Source of the DNA: Paenibacillus bouchesdurhonensis
Lineage (GTDB): Bacteria; Bacillota; Bacilli; Paenibacillales; Paenibacillaceae
Direction of reading: 5' to 3'
DNA: 64,000 nt
Assembly: GCF_900155685.1 (NCBI RefSeq)
Contig: NZ_LT732548.1
Coordinates: 2,535,466 to 2,599,465 of the forward strand
The position numbers and the translations under genes were made by a program. The number at the start of each line of letters is the position of its first letter. Within the stretch, counting starts at the first letter, position 1. Under the pieces are notes generated by a model. That model saw only the letters and a list, made by a program, of their open reading frames with translations, did no database searches and was not told the origin of the DNA. Of the stretch, positions 7,635-15,732 are shown in pieces.

Positions 7635-9170
7635 GTGGCATTAGCAAAAAAAACGACTGAACAACAATATGTGCTGGAAATGACGAGGATCACGAAGTCG
7701 TTTGCCGGCGTTCCCGCCCTTCACGGCGTGGATTTCAGCTTAAGGAGCGGGGAGGTACATGCGCTGCTTGGGGCCAATGGGGCCGGCAAAAGCACATTAA
7801 TGAAGATCGTATCCGGAGCTTATGAATACGATGAAGGCACGATGCTGCTAGAGGGGCAGGCCGTTAGGCATAAATCGCCTGCAGATGCTAAGAAACGCGG
7901 CATCCACTGCGTCTATCAGGAAGTAGATGCAAGTCTTGTTCCTCAGCTGACGGTCGCCGAGAACGTCATGCTGGACGTGATCGGAGCTGCGGATGGCAGG
8001 GCATGGCTAAGCCCAAAACGCCAGGTCAGGGAGGCGGAGCAAATCCTTGCATCGCTGCAAGTGAACATTCCAGTCAAGAAGAAGGTTGCCGACTTAAGCA
8101 TCGCGGAGAAGCAGATGGTGCTGCTGGCGCGGATCGTCAGACAAGAAGCGAAGGTCATTATCTTTGACGAGCCAACGGCTCCGCTGAGCGGATCGGAGGC
8201 GGATACCTTTTTCCGTATTTTGAGTGAGCTCAAGCATCGGGGGACAGCATGCGTCTTTATTACCCACCGGTTGCCTGAAGTGATGGAGCATGCCGATTAT
8301 GTCACCGTGATGCGGGATGGGAGGAAGGTGCACTCCGGCACGGTAGAGGCATTAAGTATGGAGGGGCTTGTCGCACAAATGCTGGGCAAGACATTTGCCG
8401 AAGAGTTCCCCAAAATCCCGGCGAAGATCGGCGAAGTCATATTGAACGTTAACGGACTGCGGCAGGGACGGAAGGTCAAAGGCGTCGACCTTACAGTGCG
8501 CAGCGGACAAATCGTGGCGGTCGTCGGGCTGGTTGGCGCCGGAAAGACCGAAATCGCCAGAATGCTCGCGGGCGCGGAACGGCCGGATGGCGGCGAAATT
8601 TATGTGCACGGCAGGCGCATGCGGTTTAAGCAGCCGGCTGACGCGATTCAAGGAGGCATTGTCAGCGTACCCGAAGAACGGCGCAAGCAGGGAATCGTCA
8701 TCCAGGAGTCTGTGGAGCGCAATATCAGCCTGCCGCTGCTCGACCGCATCAGCAAATTCAGCTTTATTTCCGGTCGCCGGGAGCGGGGGCTGGCTGAGCG
8801 TACAATAGCCTCATTGGGCATTAAGACGGCTTCATCGAAGCTGCCAGTAAAATATTTAAGCGGCGGAAACCAGCAAAAGGTGGCAATTGGCAAGTGGCTG
8901 GAGAAAGAGGCGGATATATTCCTGTTCGATGAACCGACCAAAGGGGTGGATATCGGGGCGAAAAGCGATATTTTCCGTATTATTGGGCAATTGGCTGCCG
9001 CAGGCAAAGGGGTGCTGTACTTGACTAGCGAATTGGATGAGGGGTTGGGTATCGGGGACGTCATCGCCATATTGTACGATGGCAGTATTGCAGCCGTGCT
9101 GCCGCGCAGCGAGGCAACTTTGGAGAAGATTTTGTATTATGCAAGCGGCGGACAGGAGGAAAAATTGTGA
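7635..9170 (+). CDS. Sugar ABC transporter ATP-binding protein (RbsA/MglA type, two ABC domains)
   Basis: A 511-residue cytosolic ATPase with two nucleotide-binding domains, as in RbsA, MglA and XylG. Domain 1 has Walker A GANGAGKS and Walker B VIIFDEPTA, with a degenerate signature (LSIAEKQM). Domain 2 has a variant Walker A (GLVGAGKT), a full signature LSGGNQQK, and Walker B IFLFDEPTKGVDIG. The asymmetry is usual for this family. GTG 7635 follows GGGAGTG. The gene overlaps the permease start by 4 bp. The pairing with a PBP1-type binding protein and a single permease gene defines a CUT2 importer. Confidence 0.92.
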   Translation: MALAKKTTEQQYVLEMTRITKSFAGVPALHGVDFSLRSGEVHALLGANGAGKSTLMKIVSGAYEYDEGTMLLEGQAVRHKSPADAKKRGIHCVYQEVDASLVPQLTVAENVMLDVIGAADGRAWLSPKRQVREAEQILASLQVNIPVKKKVADLSIAEKQMVLLARIVRQEAKVIIFDEPTAPLSGSEADTFFRILSELKHRGTACVFITHRLPEVMEHADYVTVMRDGRKVHSGTVEALSMEGLVAQMLGKTFAEEFPKIPAKIGEVILNVNGLRQGRKVKGVDLTVRSGQIVAVVGLVGAGKTEIARMLAGAERPDGGEIYVHGRRMRFKQPADAIQGGIVSVPEERRKQGIVIQESVERNISLPLLDRISKFSFISGRRERGLAERTIASLGIKTASSKLPVKYLSGGNQQKVAIGKWLEKEADIFLFDEPTKGVDIGAKSDIFRIIGQLAAAGKGVLYLTSELDEGLGIGDVIAILYDGSIAAVLPRSEATLEKILYYASGGQEEKL

Positions 9171-10153
9171 AAGACAGATTGATGAATGTAACGTTCCGTT
9201 ATGGAACGATAACGGTTGTGCTGGCAGTCATCGCTTTTTTTTCGATCAAGCTGCCTTATTTTTTTACTTATAGCAATCTTAGCGATATTTTGAATTCGAT
9301 CGCAATTGTCACTTTTGTGGCAATCGGCGTTACGCTGTCGCTGGCAGTGGATGGCTTCGACTTATCCGTCGGCTCGACGGTTTCGCTGACCACCGTTGTC
9401 TCGGCATCGCTGATGATTTGGTATCAGATGCCGCTCTATGTCGTTATTATTTTTCCACTATTGATCGGTGCGCTAATCGGTTTGCTTAATGCTTTTTTGA
9501 TTATCAAAATGAGAATTCCGGATTTGCTGGCAACATTGGCGATGATGTATATTGTAGCAGGAATCCAGAAGACTTATGCCCAAGGATACACGATTTATAA
9601 CAATATGCAGTTCCCGGACGGCAGTAAAGCTGCGGGGAAAATGGATAAAACATTCCTGCTATTGGGTCAAGGAGAGGTACTTGGCATTCCGATCAGTGTT
9701 ATTCTCCTAATCTTCTTCGTTGCTATAGTGCACCTGTTTCTGACCCGGACGAAGTATGGACGGCAAATCTATATTACGGGCGGTAATGAAGAGGCGGCAA
9801 GACTGTCCGGGATCAAGGTGAAAAAAGTGCGGATGTTCGCCTATATGGCGTCCGGCGTCTTTGCAGCCATCGGCGGCTTGCTCTTCGCTTCCCGGGTGGG
9901 CTCCGGGCAAATCGATGCCGGTGCCCCTTTATTGATGGAGGCCGTCGCTGCAACTTTTGTTGGCTTCTCCGTCTTCGGTGCAGGCAAGCCGAACATTATC
10001 GGCACCTTTATCGGCTCCGTGCTCATCGGCGTGCTTGTCAATGGACTGACGATGATGAACGTGCAATATTTTGCGCATGACATCGTAAAGGGCTCGGTGC
10101 TGGTGCTGGCATTATCGATCACTTTTTACGTATTAAATCGATCTAGAACTTAA
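9167..10153 (+). CDS. Sugar ABC transporter permease (RbsC-like)
   Basis: A 328-residue integral membrane protein with roughly eight to ten spans, matching the BPD_transp_2 permeases RbsC/XylH/MglC. Diagnostic segments include VDGFDLSVGSTVSL near the first third and GKPNIIGTFIGSVLIGVLVNGLTM near the end, with a LSGIKVKKVRMFAYMASG segment between. GTG 9167 overlaps the ATPase stop. It probably forms a homodimer with the ATPase below. No terminator of the usual kind follows; the next strong signal is the hup promoter region. Confidence 0.92.
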   Translation: MKDRLMNVTFRYGTITVVLAVIAFFSIKLPYFFTYSNLSDILNSIAIVTFVAIGVTLSLAVDGFDLSVGSTVSLTTVVSASLMIWYQMPLYVVIIFPLLIGALIGLLNAFLIIKMRIPDLLATLAMMYIVAGIQKTYAQGYTIYNNMQFPDGSKAAGKMDKTFLLLGQGEVLGIPISVILLIFFVAIVHLFLTRTKYGRQIYITGGNEEAARLSGIKVKKVRMFAYMASGVFAAIGGLLFASRVGSGQIDAGAPLLMEAVAATFVGFSVFGAGKPNIIGTFIGSVLIGVLVNGLTMMNVQYFAHDIVKGSVLVLALSITFYVLNRSRT

Positions 10154-10334
10154 AAAACTTGAAATTATAGATGGGCTGTATTACTATAAGTTTGTTCCGC
10201 GATGTTGCTTGTCTCGGTAAATGAACTTTTTACTGGGCAAAATTCCAGTAATAATGTAGTATAACGTATATTCTGCGGTAAAACGGAAACACAGAATATC
10301 AGTGATGTAATTTTCTATGGGGAGGTGAATTTTA
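10154..10334 (+). promoter_or_regulatory. hup upstream region with two perfect inverted repeats
   Basis: No gene is supported in these 181 bp. They hold TTACTGG (10230-10236) facing CCAGTAA (10245-10251), and ATATTCTG (10268-10275) facing CAGAATAT (10292-10299), both perfect. Neither is followed by a T run. The second lies about 35-65 bp before the hup start and could be an operator or an mRNA 5' hairpin. I cannot place a clear -35/-10 pair. Confidence 0.4.
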
Positions 10335-10607
10335 ATGAATAAATCCGATTTGGTAAACCAAGTTGCTGAAAGCACCGAGCTTTCCAAGAAAGATGCAACT
10401 AAGGCAGTTGATGCTGTATTTGAAGCGATCTCCACAGCGCTGCAAAACGGTGACAAAGTTCAACTGGTTGGTTTTGGCAACTTTGAAGTTCGCGAACGTT
10501 CCGCCCGTAAAGGACGTAACCCGCAAACAGGAGAGGAAATCGAAATCCCTGCGAGCAAAATTCCTGCATTCAAACCAGGTAAAGCTCTCAAAGACGGAAT
10601 TAAATAA
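10335..10607 (+). CDS. hup: DNA-binding protein HU
   Basis: The 90-residue histone-like HU protein (Hbs in B. subtilis), which dimerises and bends DNA across the nucleoid. It has the canonical start [12 protein letters not shown], the [21 protein letters not shown] arm region and an [17 protein letters not shown] end. ATG 10335 follows GGGGAGGTG at 10320-10328. In B. subtilis hbs also follows spoIVA; here the sugar importer separates them. It is followed by its own terminator. Confidence 0.98.
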   Translation: MNKSDLVNQVAESTELSKKDATKAVDAVFEAISTALQNGDKVQLVGFGNFEVRERSARKGRNPQTGEEIEIPASKIPAFKPGKALKDGIK

Positions 10608-10636
10608 AGATTTCTACATATCTTCTCTGATATAAA

Positions 10637-10672
10637 AGTCCGTGGGCTATCGTTCACGGCCTTTTCTTTTAG
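10637..10672 (+). terminator. Intrinsic terminator after hup
   Basis: Hairpin GTCCGTG (10638-10644) with CACGGCC (10655-10661), one mismatch, followed by CTTTTCTTTT. Confidence 0.8.
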
Positions 10673-10719
10673 AAAAAAAGAATGTAGAGGTCATTTATCC
10701 GATGGGAGGAAGGCACAGG

Positions 10720-10980
10720 ATGGATCAGCACAATCAGAATGCCGGAAGCGGTGACGAGCGAAACGTAAATAACGGAGATTATTTCGTCGTCAAAGCGAAG
10801 GAGCAGGGTGTTCAGGTCATCGGGCTTACCCGCGGCAAGGACACGCGTTTCCATCATACGGAGAAGCTGGACAAGGGTGAGGTGCTCATCGCCCAATTTA
10901 CCGACCACACGTCGGCGGTGAAAATTAGAGGTAAAGCTGTCGTAATGACCAAGCACGGCAGAATCGATACGGAAGAATGA
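10720..10980 (+). CDS. mtrB: trp RNA-binding attenuation protein TRAP
   Basis: TRAP forms an 11-subunit ring that, with tryptophan bound, wraps RNA made of (G/U)AG repeats and causes trp operon termination. The 86-residue product aligns with B. subtilis MtrB with a 12-residue longer N-terminus: [20 protein letters not shown] and SAVKIRGKA segments are conserved. The RNA-contact residues Lys37, Lys56 and Arg58 of B. subtilis correspond to Lys49, Lys68 and Arg70 here. ATG 10720 follows GGGAGGAAGG; the frame is open further upstream, but without a ribosome site. Its obvious target is the triplet array at 21255-21318. The folE (mtrA) gene that precedes mtrB in B. subtilis is absent here. Confidence 0.96.
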   Translation: MDQHNQNAGSGDERNVNNGDYFVVKAKEQGVQVIGLTRGKDTRFHHTEKLDKGEVLIAQFTDHTSAVKIRGKAVVMTKHGRIDTEE

Positions 10981-10990
10981 TTTTGATTTT

Positions 10991-11012
10991 GCAGGCATAG
11001 CCTGCTTTTTTT
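10991..11012 (+). terminator. Intrinsic terminator after mtrB
   Basis: Perfect GCAGGC / GCCTGC stem (10991-10996, 11000-11005) with an ATA loop and seven T residues. Confidence 0.92.
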
Positions 11013-11081
11013 AATTGTACAATGGGGTATAGAGGTAATGGGCATAATAATACCAGGTCATAAACCAAGGGAGAATGCCTC

Positions 11082-11624
11082 ATGAAGCGAACCATTATTG
11101 TACAAACACTGTTCATTTCACTGGGTTGCATTGCTTTGCTGACCGCTTTATCCTGGCTTACCGGAAAAGTGGGCGAAGTGCGGCCTGTCCATGCCGCTTT
11201 ATCGGAGAAGCATGGGCAGCCTTCCGTGCTGAAGAATGATAACCTTGTCGATGAGCTCATCGCCTGGGAGCTGTATGTTCCCGTCGATAAAGTCGAACTG
11301 AGCGGAAGTATTCTAGCGATTGACTTCAAAGTGACTGAGGGAGCAGGCAATGCCGAATGGCTATACCAAGGTCTGGCGCAGGCCGTTGACCGTTCTTTTC
11401 AGAACACGAGCAACATTCAGCGGTTGCTGGTGAGGTTCATTGCAGAGGATCGGTGGCTCGGAAATAAGTATCTGCTGCTAGCCGCGGATGTCCGCAGGGG
11501 AGAGTGGCCGACCGATGCGCTGGAGGAGCTGCGAGCCTGGGGCGATCGCGAATTAAGCCATGAAATGAAAAGCTGGTTCAGAGTCACGGAAACGAATCTG
11601 TGGAAGACGATGATCCATAAGTAA
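11082..11624 (+). CDS. Conserved hypothetical protein with N-terminal membrane anchor
   Basis: I do not recognise this 180-residue protein. It starts with a basic segment and one hydrophobic helix (about residues 5-25), so it is probably exported or anchored with the rest outside. The outer part is a mixed alpha/beta domain with no cysteine pairs or catalytic motif that I can name; acidic and tryptophan-rich near the end (ELRAWGDRELSHEMKSWF). ATG 11082 follows AAGGGAG. It lies between mtrB and hepS, each side bounded by a terminator or promoter, so it is probably monocistronic. It is not in the B. subtilis order that I remember. Confidence 0.7.
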   Translation: MKRTIIVQTLFISLGCIALLTALSWLTGKVGEVRPVHAALSEKHGQPSVLKNDNLVDELIAWELYVPVDKVELSGSILAIDFKVTEGAGNAEWLYQGLAQAVDRSFQNTSNIQRLLVRFIAEDRWLGNKYLLLAADVRRGEWPTDALEELRAWGDRELSHEMKSWFRVTETNLWKTMIHK

Positions 11625-11674
11625 TTCGTGCATGGCTGCAAGCTAATATTTTATTGCGAAATAAGCGCCGCATC

Positions 11675-11705
11675 TTGTGCGCGGCGAAATAACATATGCT
11701 ATAAT
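11675..11705 (+). promoter_or_regulatory. Possible hepS operon promoter
   Basis: A perfect -10 TATAAT (11700-11705) with a weak TTGTGC -35 (11675-11680) at 19 bp. A perfect CGCCGC / GCGGCG repeat (11666-11671, 11681-11686) overlaps the -35 region. The -10 is convincing, the -35 less so. Confidence 0.45.
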
Positions 11706-11784
11706 AGACAGGATTGTGACATCTCCATGAATTTCTTCTGAAATTATGCAGAGATTGTCAGTATTAGCGGCTCGGAGGCAGAGG

Positions 11785-12651
11785 ATGAAACCTTATCGCA
11801 TAACTGAAATGGCACATAAATATGTCGGATACGACATGATTACCAACCACACGGCGCTTCCGGAATATCCGGTTGCCCGTGTTCGTTTGCTTTATATGTT
11901 TTTAAATCTTCGTGACAACGGCAAAATAGGGGCGCATGAGACATCGGCCTTAGCGGCGTTTCTTGTTCAGCTTGGACTCGATACCCATGATATGATCGAT
12001 GTGGATTCTACTTGCAAAGCAGAACGGAGCATGCGATCCCGCCAGCTGAAGGTACTGGCGGGCGACTATTTCAGCAGCCTGTTCTATGAATTGCTGGCGA
12101 AGGCGGGACAGATTGAACTGGTGTCTTCCATGAGCTCAGCGATTTGTGAAGTAAATCGGCTGAAGGTTGGACTGTATAACCGACTGAAGAAGCTGCTGTC
12201 TACGGAGGAGTATTTGAAGGAATGCACGCATATCAAAATGGGATTGTTCCAGTCCTTCTCCCACTTGCTGGACAAGTCGTTGCAAAACCTGTGGAGATTG
12301 CTGCTGGTTGAGCTCAGTCGCTGCGAGGTCGTACTGGGCGAGATGAAGGCGAGCGGCATGCTGCCGGAAGAACGCCAAGGCTATGCCTATTTGCGTATTA
12401 TGGAGACGGGAACCGTAGAAGACAAGGAAGTCCTATCGCGTCGTAAAATAGATAAGCGTGAATGGTCTTCGCTTCTCGCAAAATACGATGTGAATGAGCA
12501 GCTTGCTCACAAGCTTCACCAATCCGTTGAGCGGGTGCAGGCGCTGGTACACGAATTGAAGGGCGATAAAGAGCAGTCCGAGTTGACCGCCATTGTCGAA
12601 CCATTTCGTGCTGCGCTGGCCATGCAGCGACGTGCGATGCAGGAAGGGTAA
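11785..12651 (+). CDS. hepS: Heptaprenyl diphosphate synthase component I
   Basis: Non-catalytic small subunit that pairs with HepT to make the C35 isoprenoid side chain of menaquinone-7. The 288-residue product is all-helical, with the HepS-like segments YPVARVRLLYMFLN and SRQLKVLAGDYFSSLFYELLA, the latter facing the prenyl synthase partner. ATG 11785 follows GGAGG at 11774-11778; a 13-residue upstream extension lacks a ribosome site. It opens the menaquinone cluster hepS-menG-ubiA-ubiX-mqnA-hepT, with genes overlapping or a few bases apart. Somewhat longer than the B. subtilis protein (about 250), with the extra length at the C-terminus. Confidence 0.9.
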   Translation: MKPYRITEMAHKYVGYDMITNHTALPEYPVARVRLLYMFLNLRDNGKIGAHETSALAAFLVQLGLDTHDMIDVDSTCKAERSMRSRQLKVLAGDYFSSLFYELLAKAGQIELVSSMSSAICEVNRLKVGLYNRLKKLLSTEEYLKECTHIKMGLFQSFSHLLDKSLQNLWRLLLVELSRCEVVLGEMKASGMLPEERQGYAYLRIMETGTVEDKEVLSRRKIDKREWSSLLAKYDVNEQLAHKLHQSVERVQALVHELKGDKEQSELTAIVEPFRAALAMQRRAMQEG

Positions 12652-12665
12652 GGTGATTGACAATT

Positions 12666-13391
12666 ATGAATAATTCTACTTCTGGGCCGAAGGAGCAGTT
12701 TGTCCATTCGGTATTCGAGAGCATCGCTCCTAAGTATGACATGATGAATGATATCCTGAGCTTTAGACGGCATAAAGCCTGGCGCAAGTTTACGATGAAC
12801 AAGATGAAGATGTCGTCCGGGGATACAGCGATAGATCTTTGCTGCGGAACTTGCGATTGGACGATCAGCATGGCGGAAGCCAGCGGAGGGCAAATTACCG
12901 GCCTGGATTTCAGCGAGAATATGCTGCAATTCGGTCGGAACAAGGTGAATATGCGCGGGCTGGGGGAGCGCATTGCGCTGGTTCAAGGGAATGCGATGGC
13001 GCTTCCTTTTGAAGATAATACATTTGATTATGCCACTATTGGCTTCGGTCTTCGCAATGTGCCCGACTTGTATCAGGTGCTCCGCGAAATGCGGCGGGTT
13101 GTAAAGCCTGGGGGCATGGTTGTCTGTCTGGAATTGTCCAAGCCTACCTGGCAGCCGTTTAAAGGCCTCTATTATTTTTATTTCGAGAAAGTGCTGCCGC
13201 TGCTCGGCAAGCTGTTCGCCAAACGCTATGAGCAGTATAAATGGCTTCCCGATTCGCTCTCCGCGTTCCCAGGAAGGGCTGAGCTGGCGCAAATATTTCG
13301 GGAGACTGGACTTCAGAAGGTCGAAGCGTATCCTTTAACGGGTGGAATCGCCGCCTTACATATCGGAACGAAGGAGACGCCTTATGCTTAG
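12666..13391 (+). CDS. menG: Demethylmenaquinone methyltransferase (MenG/UbiE)
   Basis: SAM-dependent C-methyltransferase for the last step of menaquinone synthesis. The 241-residue protein has the UbiE-family start FVHSVFESIAPKYDMMNDILSFRRHKAWR, the SAM motif AIDLCCGTCDW (here Cys replaces the usual Gly in the loop), a GLDFSENML segment, the DYATIGFGLRN motif and the GMVVCLELSKP post-motif. The start is ATG 12666 with AAGGTG 10 bp before it; TTG 12657 is an alternative only 5 bp after hepS. Its end overlaps the prenyltransferase gene by 8 bp. Confidence 0.95.
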   Translation: MNNSTSGPKEQFVHSVFESIAPKYDMMNDILSFRRHKAWRKFTMNKMKMSSGDTAIDLCCGTCDWTISMAEASGGQITGLDFSENMLQFGRNKVNMRGLGERIALVQGNAMALPFEDNTFDYATIGFGLRNVPDLYQVLREMRRVVKPGGMVVCLELSKPTWQPFKGLYYFYFEKVLPLLGKLFAKRYEQYKWLPDSLSAFPGRAELAQIFRETGLQKVEAYPLTGGIAALHIGTKETPYA

Positions 13392-14256
13392 AAAAGCTGT
13401 TGTTTTTTTGCAAATGATTAAGTTCGAACATACTGTATTCGCTCTGCCCTTTGCCTTCATGGGCTCACTGCTCGGCTCGGTGATGATTCACCAGGCGCTT
13501 CCGTCCTGGGGGCAGATCGGCTGGGTGCTGTTGGCGATGTTTGGTGCCAGAAGCGCGGCCATGGGGCTGAACCGTCTCATTGACAGGGTGAGCGATAAGA
13601 AGAACCCCCGCACAGCAAACCGAGCAATACCGGCCGGGCTGCTGAAGATCGGTGAAGTCATCGTGTTTATCATCCTATCATTTGCCCTGCTGTTCTGGGC
13701 TGCGGCCGAGCTAGATCCCTTGGCGATGAAGCTGCTGCCGATTGCCGTCCTGATGCTTGTTCTGTACTCATACACTAAGCGTTTTACCTGGCTCTGCCAT
13801 GTCGTGCTCGGCTTGACGATCGCGTTGGCTCCGCTCGGCGGCTGGGTCGCCGTGACGGGCAAGGTGGATCTTACGGCGATGATTCTGTTTGCTACCGTGA
13901 CTTTTTGGGTTGCTGGTTTCGATATCGTATACGCTTGCCAGGATATGGAGTTCGATAAGAAGGAAGGGCTCTACTCCATCCCAGTGCGATTTGGGATTGC
14001 GGCTTCATTGAAAATAGCCCAAGCCTTCCACGTCGTGACCGCTATTGGATTTATCGCTCTACTGCTGCTTAGCGATCTGGGCTGGTGGTATATCGCTGGA
14101 ATGATAATCGCTTATCTAATTTTATTCTATGAGCATTATATCGTATCGCCAGGTGACCTTAGCCGCTTGCAGACCTCCTTCTTTCTGATGAATGGCGTAC
14201 TTAGCATTGTGGTATTTTCGTTTACCTTGATAGACTTGGTGGTGCGTCATACTTGA
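13384..14256 (+). CDS. mqnP: UbiA-family prenyltransferase, probable 1,4-dihydroxy-6-naphthoate polyprenyltransferase (MqnP)
   Basis: A 290-residue membrane enzyme with about eight or nine spans that attaches a polyprenyl chain to an aromatic acid. The first Asp-rich motif reads NRLIDRVSDKKNPRT and the second is DIVYACQDMEFDKKEG, both normal for UbiA. The acceptor is inferred from context: the gene is flanked by UbiX, MqnA and the heptaprenyl synthase genes, so the acceptor is probably the futalosine-pathway naphthoate and not 4-hydroxybenzoate. ATG 13384 follows AAGGAG and overlaps menG. Its last base is shared with the ubiX start. Confidence 0.88.
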   Translation: MLRKAVVFLQMIKFEHTVFALPFAFMGSLLGSVMIHQALPSWGQIGWVLLAMFGARSAAMGLNRLIDRVSDKKNPRTANRAIPAGLLKIGEVIVFIILSFALLFWAAAELDPLAMKLLPIAVLMLVLYSYTKRFTWLCHVVLGLTIALAPLGGWVAVTGKVDLTAMILFATVTFWVAGFDIVYACQDMEFDKKEGLYSIPVRFGIAASLKIAQAFHVVTAIGFIALLLLSDLGWWYIAGMIIAYLILFYEHYIVSPGDLSRLQTSFFLMNGVLSIVVFSFTLIDLVVRHT

Positions 14257-14885
14257 TGACGAGCAGCGAAGGAAAACGCAAAGGAATTGTTGTAGGGATT
14301 ACGGGTGCCAGCGGCTCGATTTACGGAGTGAAATTAATTCAATCCTTGCTGCAGCTGGGTTATACGGTGCATCTGGTCATTACGAATGCAGGCTGGAGAG
14401 TCATCAAAGAGGAGCTGGGCTGGAATACTTCAGATCGCGAAGCCGTGCTTCGCGAGCACTTTGCCGATTTTGCGGGGCAGTATGTCTATCACCCTATCGC
14501 TGATATCGGCGCTTCGATTGCCAGCGGTTCTTATTTAGTCGATAGTATGATCGTCATGCCGTGCTCCATGGGTACCTTGTCGGGGATCGCCCACGGGACA
14601 TCGGACAATCTGCTCACCCGCGCAGCGGACGTGATGCTTAAGGAAGGGCGCCCGCTCGTCCTTGTCCCACGCGAAACCCCGCTGCATGCGATCCATTTGG
14701 AGAACATGCTGAAGCTGGCCAGGCTTGGAGTACGGATCGTACCAGCCATGCCGGCCTTTTATTTCAGTCCGCAGAATATCGATGACCTGGTCTCTTTCTT
14801 GGTAGGTAAAGTACTCGACAGCCTAAGAATTGAACATAATCTGTTTACCAGATGGGGGGAGCAAAGTGAAGAGCAGGGACAATGA
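14256..14885 (+). CDS. ubiX: UbiX-family flavin prenyltransferase
   Basis: Flavoprotein that makes prenylated FMN, the cofactor of UbiD-type decarboxylases. The 209-residue product has the flavin-binding start GITGASGSIYGVKL, the PCSMGTLSGIAHG motif, the DNLLTRAADVMLKEGRPLVLVPRETPLHAIHLENM stretch (cited in pieces: DNLLTRAADV, RPLVLVPRETP) and an AMPAFY segment, all diagnostic for UbiX. In the futalosine route a UbiX/UbiD pair removes the carboxyl group after prenylation; no UbiD gene is in this window. ATG 14256 overlaps the previous stop by one base, with TTG 14253 in frame just before. It overlaps mqnA by 20 bp. Confidence 0.9.
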   Translation: MTSSEGKRKGIVVGITGASGSIYGVKLIQSLLQLGYTVHLVITNAGWRVIKEELGWNTSDREAVLREHFADFAGQYVYHPIADIGASIASGSYLVDSMIVMPCSMGTLSGIAHGTSDNLLTRAADVMLKEGRPLVLVPRETPLHAIHLENMLKLARLGVRIVPAMPAFYFSPQNIDDLVSFLVGKVLDSLRIEHNLFTRWGEQSEEQGQ

Positions 14886-15732
14886 CGACGTATTGATTGG
14901 ACGGATAAAATATAGCAACGTTTGGCCCGTATTTCATTATTTTAATCCGGATAGTCTGCCCGGCAGTCCTCGCCTGGTCACTGAAGTACCCTCGGTGCTG
15001 AACCGGGGAATGCTCAGTGGGTTGCTTGACATCGCACCGGTCTCCTCGTTTGCTTTCGGACTCGGCTGGGAACGTCTCTTGCTGTTGCCTGGGCTATCCG
15101 TAAGCTCGGACGGCCCCGTGAATTCGATTCTCTTATTTTCTCGGAAGCCACCGGAGGAGATTGGCAGTGGCGTCATCGCACTGACCAACACCTCCGCGAC
15201 CTCTGTTAACCTGCTTAAGATTATTATGGAGAAGGCTTATGGCGGGAAACCGTCGTACTGGGACAGCGCGCCGAACCTGGATGTTATGATGGAGAACAGC
15301 GATGCGGCACTCTTGATCGGCGACCATGCGATAGAGGCTTCATGGCGGAATCATGATTATATCGTGACGGATTTAGGGGAAGTCTGGAAGAGATGGACAG
15401 GTTACGGAATGACCTTTGCGGTATGGGCCGTGCAGAAGTCATTCGCCGAGGAGAGCTCGGTTTTACTATCGCGCATTTGCTCGGCCTTTGAAGAAAGCAA
15501 GCGCCGGAGCTTGAACGATTTAAGCCCGTTAGTGGAGCAGGCATGCCGGATCATCGGCGGGACACCCCAATATTGGCGCCATTATTTTAACAATCTATGT
15601 TATGATTTTAACGATGAGCAGCAGAATGGATTAGCATTATACTTCTCTTATGCTCGGGAGCTGGGACTTCTGGAGAACGAGGTAAGAATGAATATATGGA
15701 GTGACAATACGTTGATACGGGTGAAAGAATGA
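14866..15732 (+). CDS. mqnA: Chorismate dehydratase MqnA
   Basis: MqnA converts chorismate to 3-enolpyruvyl-benzoate, the entry step of the futalosine route to menaquinone. The 288-residue protein shows the family start GRIKYSNVWPVFHYF, the VTEVPSVLNRGMLSGLLDIAPVSSF region (two pieces: VPSVLNRGML and LDIAPVSSF), a LTNTSATSVNLLKII segment and an ALLIGDHAI motif. GTG 14866 sits 5 bp after GGGGGGAG. The gene overlaps ubiX upstream and hepT downstream, so it belongs to the quinone operon. This is the clearest evidence that the organism uses futalosine and not the MenFDHCEB route. Confidence 0.93.
   Translation: MKSRDNDDVLIGRIKYSNVWPVFHYFNPDSLPGSPRLVTEVPSVLNRGMLSGLLDIAPVSSFAFGLGWERLLLLPGLSVSSDGPVNSILLFSRKPPEEIGSGVIALTNTSATSVNLLKIIMEKAYGGKPSYWDSAPNLDVMMENSDAALLIGDHAIEASWRNHDYIVTDLGEVWKRWTGYGMTFAVWAVQKSFAEESSVLLSRICSAFEESKRRSLNDLSPLVEQACRIIGGTPQYWRHYFNNLCYDFNDEQQNGLALYFSYARELGLLENEVRMNIWSDNTLIRVKE

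Noticed and set aside
10642-10719. Longer N-terminus for mtrB
   Set aside because: The extension lies in the hup terminator region and lacks a ribosome site; ATG 10720 with GGGAGGAAGG gives a normal TRAP.
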